Shown here: in pieces, positions 1-6,100 of the stretch | Numbering within the stretch: the first letter of the stretch is position 1 | Layout: each line of letters begins with the position of its first letter | Assembly: GCA_003531345.1 (NCBI GenBank) | Contig: DQGZ01000128.1 | Span: 1 to 10,227 of the forward strand | Length of the DNA: 10,227 bases | DNA from: Alphaproteobacteria bacterium | GTDB lineage: Bacteria; Pseudomonadota; Alphaproteobacteria; Rickettsiales; UBA8987 | Direction of reading: 5' to 3' | Translations under genes and position numbers: made by a program | Notes under the pieces: generated by a model | Database searches by the model: none | Told to the model about the DNA's origin: nothing | What the model saw: only the letters and a program-made list of their open reading frames with translations

Positions 1-13
1 GCTCTTCCGATCT
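1..13. other. Illumina adapter residue at contig end
   Basis: The first 13 bases read GCTCTTCCGATCT; the reverse complement AGATCGGAAGAGC is the well-known common stem of Illumina TruSeq adapters. It lies exactly at the sequence edge, as expected for an untrimmed read end left in an assembly. It is not genomic, and the gene entering from the right should be read as ending at base 14. Confidence 0.93.
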
Positions 14-349
14 TTTTGAATCTTTATAATCCTTTTTGGTAAGTAAAGTTATATCTAGTAGGGAATTTTCTTCAGTGCCAAAAAGTTCTTCATAAACCTT
101 ATATTTTCCCTGTAATAGAAAATTAAAAGATAACAAAAAGTAATATAAGCACTCATCTATCCCTTCATCTGTTAAAATGTGAAGGGATAGAGTTAAGTTC
201 CTCAATTTTTTAGGCAGTAAGTAAAATAGGCTATAAAACGAACTGGATAAGGGGTAGTTATCTAGAACGATTTCTCTAGCTGCATGCTGGTCTCGCCAGT
301 TCCCTGCCGAGTCCAGATGCCGCATGCCTTTAAAATTTGTATCTACCAT
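14..349 (-). CDS. Unrecognised protein, partial (C-terminus lost at left edge)
   Basis: An open frame starts with ATG at 349-347 and runs 112 codons without a stop to the adapter junction, so the gene is cut by the contig end. The product begins MVDTNFKGMRHLDSAGNWRD and continues with a mix of hydrophobic and aromatic stretches (SSSFYSLFYLLPKKL, CLYYFLLSFNFLL), then a charged lysine-rich part. I do not recognise a family and see no signal peptide or catalytic motif. The start lies 3 bp beyond the stop of the DUF3987 gene, on the same strand and without an obvious Shine-Dalgarno sequence, which suggests co-transcription and possible translational coupling. A second in-frame ATG at 325-323 follows AAAGG too closely to be preferred. 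The early part (about 262-330) is visibly richer in G+C than its surroundings. Confidence is for the reality of the gene, not its function. Confidence 0.6.
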
Positions 350-352
350 TGA

Positions 353-1780
353 TTAAGCTGATTTTATAGTTAGGTCGCCATTGGGAACTAACCTATACCC
401 TATAACTTTTTTATTTTTATTATCAGTTTCATTATAGAATTCAAACTTACCGCATTCTACAAGATAGTTACCAATTCTTTTAGCTTCTGCTACATTTTCA
501 ATACCTCTAATGTTCTGAGAAATTTTTGATGGATAAATCATTTCAATGCCATTTATTTCCATATAATTTAGGAGTTTTAAAGCCTTGTTTTCAAGGGTTA
601 TCACATTATTTCTCACTTCAAACTCAAACATGTTTTGAGTATAAAACATTATTAAGCTTAGGGATGATGTTATAAGTTCATCTTCTGAAACATTAGCATC
701 GCTAAAAGAAGCTTTTAGAACTCCATATAAACGATATAGATGTTCGTATGATTTGGAGGTAAACTCTTTTATCTGAGATAATTTCCCTCCTTCTTTCATT
801 TCTAATTCGTTTTTATTTGAAAATTTAGCCGCTAACACATTAAATTGGTCACTTGGTATAATGATTTGCACCTCAGATTTGCTCGAATTCTTAAGTAAAT
901 TGTATATCTTATTACTAAATTCTTCAATTATATGATGTGACTTCTCAAGCTCAGCTTTCCTTTCATCAGAAAACTCGATTAATCTGTTACCTATATTACT
1001 TTCTGGGTAAGTAATTAAATACCTAGACATGAATCCTTGTTTTTTTAATAAATTATCCGATAAATATTTCTCGGCAATGGCAGGTTGCATCATAAAGTGT
1101 ATAGATAGTTTTACATCCGAAATTGACCTGAATTTTTCATGTCTGGTCTTTGTTAAGGTTTTGCCATCCCATACTTTACATAAAAAAGCTGTAGTTCTAG
1201 ACCTATTTGACGCGCTCATGCTTCCACTGCCAAATATCATGGCGGTTTCATCGCATACTAGTCCACAAGAAGTGCATCCAGAATCAAAGCTGCTATATAA
1301 GCCATCAGTGGTAAAATCAGAGTGAATTATACTCGGTATTACAGGAGGTTTAGGTTCTGGCCCTATTTCTTCAATTATTTGTTCTGTAGATATACCTTTT
1401 GTTTTAGCTAATATTTTTCTTCTCTCGCTCCACTGCTCTTTAGAAATTTTATAGATTTCAAACTCCTTCTCATATAAATTTCTGAGTTCTAACTCATATT
1501 TTAAAACTCCTTTCATAGCTAGAGTATCAACTGCTGACTTCCTTTCGCCGCTGTCTGCCATTGTCATAAAGAATAAAGATAATATCTTTTCCCCCATTAT
1601 GGTTTGGATTTTATTATTACCTTGAACAGCAATTCCAAGAACGGTTAATGCAGAACTTAAGCACATATCTAAAGGAGCTTGGGTAATAGTATGTAATGAT
1701 ACAACCACTGCTTTTAGTGGCCCAGGTAGATTATTGATAACAGGATTTAAGATTAAATTTTTTGATGTTGTTATTTGCAT
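353..1780 (-). CDS. DUF3987 (YfjI-like) family P-loop protein
   Basis: This 475-aa protein resembles the DUF3987 family, putative ATPase or helicase-like proteins found mainly in prophages, satellites and integrative elements; some members are fused to primase domains. A glycine-poor P-loop-like motif ADSGERKSA sits at residues 75-83, where the family typically has SG-x-(K/R)-S. An acidic GLVCDETAMIF segment (173-183, D177-E178) fits a Walker B. The stretch SIHFMMQPAI (226-235) followed by QGFMSRYLITYPES (248-261) matches the family's QP...G-x-x-x-R-x-L...P signature and could carry a sensor or arginine finger (R253). No primase or zinc domain is visible, so primase activity would have to come from another protein. 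The ATG at 1780 has AAAGG about 5 bases upstream. It is followed within 3 bp by another minus-strand gene, and its upstream region carries 9-bp repeats that could be operator sites. Family assignment is fairly sure; biochemical role is inferred. Confidence 0.8.
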   Translation of the reverse strand: MQITTSKNLILNPVINNLPGPLKAVVVSLHTITQAPLDMCLSSALTVLGIAVQGNNKIQTIMGEKILSLFFMTMADSGERKSAVDTLAMKGVLKYELELRNLYEKEFEIYKISKEQWSERRKILAKTKGISTEQIIEEIGPEPKPPVIPSIIHSDFTTDGLYSSFDSGCTSCGLVCDETAMIFGSGSMSASNRSRTTAFLCKVWDGKTLTKTRHEKFRSISDVKLSIHFMMQPAIAEKYLSDNLLKKQGFMSRYLITYPESNIGNRLIEFSDERKAELEKSHHIIEEFSNKIYNLLKNSSKSEVQIIIPSDQFNVLAAKFSNKNELEMKEGGKLSQIKEFTSKSYEHLYRLYGVLKASFSDANVSEDELITSSLSLIMFYTQNMFEFEVRNNVITLENKALKLLNYMEINGIEMIYPSKISQNIRGIENVAEAKRIGNYLVECGKFEFYNETDNKNKKVIGYRLVPNGDLTIKSA

Positions 1781-1827
1781 ATAGCCTTTAATTTATTAGT
1801 TTAAATGGTAAAAAACTGACATAAAGA

Positions 1828-1899
1828 GCGTCTAAAACGTCTAAATGTCTTTTTTGGATAAGAATTTGTCCTGTTAGAAATTCTATGTATCTTCTAAGT
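1828..1899. repeat. Direct repeat copy R1 (72 bp) with 9-bp sub-repeats
   Basis: The copy begins with CGTCTAAA at 1829-1836 and 1838-1845, then GTCT at 1847: a 9-bp periodicity of nearly one DNA turn. Its first 33 bases match R2 at 30 positions, and its last 15 at 14 positions; the middle is diverged with a 2-nt length difference. The sub-repeats begin about 48 bp upstream of the DUF3987 start codon, a sensible place for an operator or iteron. Confidence 0.72.
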
Positions 1900-1912
1900 A
1901 CTGTATCTTCAT
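1883..1912 (-). other. Ten-codon ORF behind consensus AGGAGG
   Basis: On the minus strand AGGAGG (1921-1916) is followed after only three bases by ATG (1912-1910) and a frame MKIQYLEDT that stops at 1883-1885. It is the closest match to a consensus Shine-Dalgarno in the window. It lies about 100 bp upstream of the DUF3987 start and could be a leader peptide, the truncated start of a lost gene, or chance. The spacing is shorter than usual, so confidence is low. Confidence 0.25.
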
Positions 1913-1960
1913 GGTCCTCCTGAAATTGGTTGGACTAGGTAACCGATACAGTTCAAACTT

Positions 1961-1974
1961 CTCTCAAAAGAGAG
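1961..1974. repeat. Small hairpin CTCTC-AAAA-GAGAG
   Basis: A perfect 5-bp stem with a 4-base loop lies in the spacer between R1 and R2. It has no T-run on either strand and so is not a convincing terminator. It could be a protein-binding dyad. Confidence 0.35.
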
Positions 1975-2001
1975 TTAAACTATTTTATAAGTAATTGATT
2001 T

Positions 2002-2026
2002 AATTATTCTTTTAATGAGAATAATT
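2002..2026. repeat. AT-rich 9-bp dyad
   Basis: AATTATTCT (2002-2010) and AGAATAATT (2018-2026) form a perfect 9-bp inverted repeat around a 7-base loop, followed by T residues on the plus strand. The low G+C of the stem makes it a poor terminator; an operator or recombination-associated dyad is equally possible. Confidence 0.45.
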
Positions 2027-2076
2027 TTTGAATGGCATAAATTTAAAATAGACAAAATAGTAATTTGATTAAAAAG

Positions 2077-2150
2077 GCGTCTAAAGTGTCTAAATATCTT
2101 TTTTGGATAGGGAATTTAGTCTATTGAAAAACTCAATGTATCTTCTGAGT
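2077..2150. repeat. Direct repeat copy R2 (74 bp) with 9-bp sub-repeats
   Basis: This is the second copy, offset 249 bp from R1 in the same orientation. It opens with GCGTCTAAA then GTGTCTAAA then TATCTTTTT, keeping the 9-bp phase of R1, and ends with ATGTATCTTCTGAGT against ATGTATCTTCTAAGT in R1. The divergence shows that the duplication is old, or that only the ends are under constraint. Confidence 0.72.
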
Positions 2151-2192
2151 TCAGGCTCTAGATTTTCCGGTAAGTTTTCGGGAAGGTTCACC

Positions 2193-2233
2193 AAAATAAA
2201 AAAGGGTTCCTTTTAGGAGCCCTTTTTTATTTT
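2193..2233. terminator. Strong bidirectional intrinsic terminator
   Basis: The 19-base arms 2193-2211 and 2215-2233 pair throughout with a single T-G wobble (2207/2219) around a TTT loop. The core is GGGTTCCT/AGGAGCCC, and the flanking A and T runs give a U-tract to transcripts from either strand. It sits about 40 bp past the ccmB stop, so it most likely ends the minus-strand ccmB transcript. It also insulates ccmB from the DUF3987 segment. Confidence 0.9.
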
Positions 2234-2275
2234 GTGTATGCCATCTATTATCTAATTTCTAATCCCCCTCCATCT

Positions 2276-2938
2276 TCACTCTTCTGTAGCAATTTTTATG
2301 CAGTATGTACCTGATAATATTGCCAGCGGTGCGTATATTAGGAATAGGGCAGACACATTCTGTAAAAATATTGTAAGTGAGCGCTCACCAGCGATAAGCC
2401 CTTCAAAAAAGCTGATACTGGTGATAATAACAGGCAGAAAAAGCGGTAATGAGATTATGCTTGCCATAATGCCGCCATTTTTAAGCCCTATGATAAGGGA
2501 TGCTATCATAACCGATATGAGGCTCAGCAATATGCTTATACATAATATGGCAATAAATATATGCTGGTAAATGGAGCTGTCTATTCTGAAGAATAGCGAA
2601 GTTACAGGAAATATGAAGGCAAATGCCAGACCGTTTAAAACAAAGGTGGATATTATTTTTGCAATCACAATATCAGACTTATTGTCGCAATTAAGGTAAT
2701 ATAATTGCAGCATACCTGATGAAAAATCTTCCTCGAATATGTAGGTTATGGCAATGCAGTAAGCAAGAATTATGCTACACAACATCACTGAAAGTGAGTT
2801 AGTAAAGTTATTTCTGATTTCATCAGGTTGACTGAGGGAAAAAATAAAGCATACCAGAATAAAGAATATTATAGGGCTAAGAATGGATTCAGGTTTTGAA
2901 ATCTGCTGTCTTAAGTGTTTTTTTAGTAAAGTGTACAT
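2276..2938 (-). CDS. ccmB: Haem exporter / cytochrome c maturation protein CcmB
   Basis: The product is 220 aa, the usual CcmB length. CcmB is the inner-membrane permease subunit of the CcmABCD ABC complex of System I cytochrome c maturation, which releases haem-loaded CcmE for delivery to apocytochromes. Six membrane segments can be placed at about residues 20-37, 50-68, 92-112, 128-150, 157-178 and 193-215. The family's F-x-x-D-(F/L)-x-x-G segment appears as FEEDFSSG (68-75), and the GLK-x-GG motif as GLKNGG (151-156), followed by a hydrophobic LPLFLPVII run as in Escherichia coli CcmB. The ATG at 2938 begins the usual short charged N-terminus but has no clear Shine-Dalgarno. There is no ccmA upstream or ccmC downstream: the gene stands alone, ending in its own terminator and starting at a divergent promoter region shared with tpsA. 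Scattered ccm genes are known in some Alphaproteobacteria. Confidence 0.9.
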   Translation of the reverse strand: MYTLLKKHLRQQISKPESILSPIIFFILVCFIFSLSQPDEIRNNFTNSLSVMLCSIILAYCIAITYIFEEDFSSGMLQLYYLNCDNKSDIVIAKIISTFVLNGLAFAFIFPVTSLFFRIDSSIYQHIFIAILCISILLSLISVMIASLIIGLKNGGIMASIISLPLFLPVIITSISFFEGLIAGERSLTIFLQNVSALFLIYAPLAILSGTYCIKIATEE

Positions 2939-2953
2939 TATTTATACTGCATT

Positions 2954-2980
2954 TTTATAAAATACTTGATATCTTGTTAA
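2954..2980 (-). promoter_or_regulatory. Candidate ccmB promoter
   Basis: On the minus strand TTAACA (2980-2975) is separated by 15 bases from TATAAA (2959-2954), about 16 bp before the ccmB start. The short spacer and the AT-rich setting make this weak. Its -35 overlaps the CtrA-type box, so a regulator bound there would be expected to affect ccmB. Confidence 0.35.
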
Positions 2981-2991
2981 CGATTTATTAA
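2977..2991. promoter_or_regulatory. CtrA-type box TTAA-N7-TTAA
   Basis: TTAACGATTTATTAA is a perfect match to the TTAA-N7-TTAA consensus of the alphaproteobacterial response regulator CtrA, and it extends to TTAAC on the right as in strong sites. It lies in the divergent ccmB/tpsA region, where a -35 element would be for the TATAAT at 3003-3008 on the plus strand. That overlap is typical of CtrA-activated promoters. The site is seen directly; CtrA binding is inference, and such a motif can arise by chance in AT-rich DNA. Confidence 0.55.
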
Positions 2992-3002
2992 CCTTTTCTT
3001 GA

Positions 3003-3008
3003 TATAAT
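3003..3008 (+). promoter_or_regulatory. TATAAT -10 element downstream of CtrA-type box
   Basis: A perfect TATAAT lies 11 bp past the CtrA-type box, with no good TTGACA-like -35, as expected for an activator-dependent promoter. It would give a leader of about 135 bases to tpsA. Confidence 0.4.
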
Positions 3009-3092
3009 ATTTGAAGTATGTTATTTTGGATTTTACACAGTTTGTCTATAAATTATATTAATTTTTAGGCTGTGCTGGAATATATAATTATG

Positions 3093-3121
3093 TTGCAAAT
3101 ATACAATAAATTTACTATAAG
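3093..3121 (+). promoter_or_regulatory. Candidate sigma70-type promoter of tpsA
   Basis: TTGCAA (3093-3098), a 17-base spacer and TATAAG (3116-3121) form a plausible housekeeping promoter, with a start site near 3128 and a short leader. The GGGGGA at 3141-3146, 6 bases before the tpsA ATG, serves as ribosome binding site. Confidence 0.5.
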
Positions 3122-3151
3122 CTTTTAAAGTCAAAATCTTGGGGGATTTCT

Positions 3152-6100
3152 ATGAAAAAACAAAACAATTTTAAACCTATGCCAAAAACGTCTTGGAGAA
3201 TTTACAAGAAGAATAAATTCGTTATGAACTCTATGTGTGCAGCGTTTTCAGTGCTGGCACTTTCGTTTTCATATTCCGCAAATGCGGATGTAGCATTGCC
3301 AACAGGTGGTGCGTATGTCGCTGGAACTGGCGCTATTGCAACAACAGGCAATGTAATGAACATTAACCAGAATACCCAGAACGGCATCATAAACTGGGGT
3401 GGGTTTTCTATTGGATCTGAAAATATTGTTAATATCAATAACGGTTCTGGCGCTACGCTTAACCGTGTAACTGGCGGTTCTGTTTCAAATATTAACGGTC
3501 TGTTGAATGCCACTGGTTCGGCTTATGTTATCAACCGCAATGGTATAGTTGTTGGTAATACTGGTGTTATAAACACTGGTGGTGATGCAGTTCTCTCAAC
3601 GCAGGACATTTCAAATAACAAATTCATGGCTGGTGAAACTGGTGCTTTCTCTGGCTCTGCTACGGGTAATATAACCAATAATGGTCAGGTAAATGCTGGC
3701 GGTAAGGCAGTATTTATCGGTGCGGGTGTTTCAAATATTGGGCAAATAGGCGCTACAGATGTTGAAATTACAGCTACTAATTCAAACCCTTATGCAGTGG
3801 CTATCAATAACAGTGGCACTATCAGGGCAACTGGTAATTTAGTTAGTGAGGGCGGAAGGCTGGTTCTAAAAGCTCCGAGTTCTACAGTGCAAAACTCTGG
3901 TACGCTTGATGCCTCCTCAGTAAATGGCAAAGGTGGGCAGGTTATAGTAACTGGCAGGGATGTAAGATTGACCTCAACTTCCAACATTGATGCTTCTGGT
4001 AAAACTGGCGGTGGTAATATTTACATTGGCGGTGGTGATTCTGGAAATAACCCTAACATACAGAATGCTAAAACAACCTTACTGGAAGGTCAGGTAAAGG
4101 CAAACTCAACTGATGGAAACGGCGGGCGTGTGATAGTATGGTCAGATGATGAAACTCAGGTGAATGGTGCAATTGAAGCGACTGGCAAAAATGGCGGTGG
4201 CTTTGTTGAAGTTTCAAGTGCTAAAAATATAAGGTTGGAAAATAATTTCTGGACAGGGCTTAAATTAAGCGGTGGCGAACTACTTATTGACCCCGCAAAT
4301 ATCAATATAGTTAATGGTGCGGTCTCTTCCAATTCTTCATCTGCTATTGCAGCCAGCAATACAATAAAAGACGCAGACATAGAAAATGTCCTGAACTCCA
4401 ACATCTCATTAACGATCAACACAGCTGCAAGGGCTGGTAATGATGTTGGTGATATAACCGTGGCAAATGATGTTTCAGTTGCATGGAATACTGCAAGACA
4501 GTTAACATTGAGGGCGAACAGGGATATAACCTTAGCAGGTACATTTGATGGAAGTGCCAGCAATTCTGCTGCAACTTTCAGGGCAGATGCTGGAAGGAAT
4601 ATAAATTTAGGCAATAACCTTGTAATAAAATCTGGCTCTACGGGAAGTATTTTTCTTAATGCAGCTGCAACTGGTATAACTGAGTCCGCTACGGATAATA
4701 GCGTTGATGTGGCTAGTAACTGGAAAACAGGTACTGGTGCAATATCCCACGGCAATAATGTTACTCTGCAAAGTGGTGCAATAGTACTGAAGTCTGGTAA
4801 AGCTGTTGATGGAACAAGAACAGACATAGGCTCTGAGCTGAAATTAAATTCAACCAACGGTACAACCTTTAGAAGCCTGCAACTTAGCGGTTTTGATGAT
4901 GTGAATGTTAATGCTAATGACCATTCAAATATTGAAACTACTTCTGGTTCAATTATAATAAATGCAAAAAATATAACTATTGATGAGGACGTGATAGGTA
5001 AGGGCTCGGTTTACTTAACTGCTGCTTCTTTCAATGACGTTACCAATAATTTCGTTGACCTTGATGCCAATGACCCAATTAATTCAATCACTGATACGCG
5101 TGATGAATTCAGGTCAGACGGGTGGAAAAATAACCATGGAACTTTAACCTTCTCAGGTGATGTGGTTTTAGCTATGTGCTGTGGTTTTACGGCTACATCA
5201 GGCAAGGACAGCAATGGTAACAGGGCTGATTTTACCTCAACCAATGCCACTTTTGAATATAATAACAGTTATGATATAGTTGAATGGTTTGAAGTAAAAG
5301 GCTTTAATAGTTTTAATACCACTATTGAAGGTAATTCACTGAATTCTAATAGCTTCATTGATATAAGAAATAAAAATAACGTAATTAATTACCATCTGGT
5401 AGCTGGTCAGGATATTCCAAATTCAACTGAGTTCCCTTCTGGCTCTCCTGCGGATGATTTTGGTTATGTGCGTGTGATGGGTGGGGTGTTTAACTCAAAT
5501 AATAATTATTCTGACAATATCCAGAACATAGGCACCACAACATTTGATAATTCACTGCTTGGTGGCTCACCTTTGTTAATTTCAGCTGCTAAAGAGGTTA
5601 TTCTTACCAGTGGTAATAACACTTCAACAGGCAGAACAAGCATAACAGACGAAACCGATACAGAAGTTGATGATACAACTTCATATGCTGGCAGAACTGA
5701 TAATGTGAAATTCGCCCATACTGATGATAATGGTCAGTTTGATGGTAATGTTCGCATAGAAGGCTTCAGGGAGATTTCTCTTGATACTTCAGGCATAGGT
5801 GATGAGCTGACAGCTACAGGCAACATCAACACATGGTCTTCGGAAATGACCAATATTAATGATGACCTGACAGCAACAAACATCACTTCAATTTCAGAAG
5901 GTGACATCTACCTCAGGAATGACTCAACGCTAACGGCAAGTAATATTGCTACATTAGTGGTGGATGAGAAAGCGCCAAAAAGGACTGTTTTCGGCTCTAA
6001 CGAAGGTATATTCGTTTCAGGTGTAAATACTAATATAAATGCCAGAGAGATAGCAATATTCACCTCAAGGCAGCCTTTAAATACCATTGAAGGGCAGATG

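Larger units (their letters stand above)
1781..2192. other. Gene-poor spacer with repeats between DUF3987 gene and terminator
   Basis: About 410 bp carry no convincing gene. They contain two direct copies of a 72-74 bp repeat, a 9-bp internal periodicity in each copy, two hairpin-forming dyads, and a 10-codon ORF behind a consensus AGGAGG on the minus strand. Minus-strand peptide fragments such as LRRYIEF and LDA occur in both copies, with a net 2-nt length difference between them, which looks like decayed coding sequence. This could be the border of a mobile segment containing the DUF3987 gene, or its regulatory region. Confidence 0.6.

Noticed and set aside
1029..1325. 98-codon plus-strand frame inside the DUF3987 gene
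   Set aside because: It overlaps the conserved core of DUF3987 in antisense and has no family features of its own.
1999..2016. Second CtrA-like box in the spacer (TTAA...TTAA)
   Set aside because: The two TTAA half-sites are separated by 8 rather than 7 bases and sit in a very AT-rich dyad, so it does not fit the consensus.
2090..2191. 33-codon minus-strand ORF starting at GTG
   Set aside because: It starts at the edge of the terminator stem without a usable ribosome binding site, and the comparison with R1 indicates a frame-shifted remnant; kept only as part of a finding.
4156..4857. 233-codon antisense frame inside tpsA
   Set aside because: It lies wholly opposite the well-supported TpsA beta-helix and its composition mirrors Gly/Asn/Thr-rich codons. 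It has no recognisable motif and no start signal; a shadow frame.
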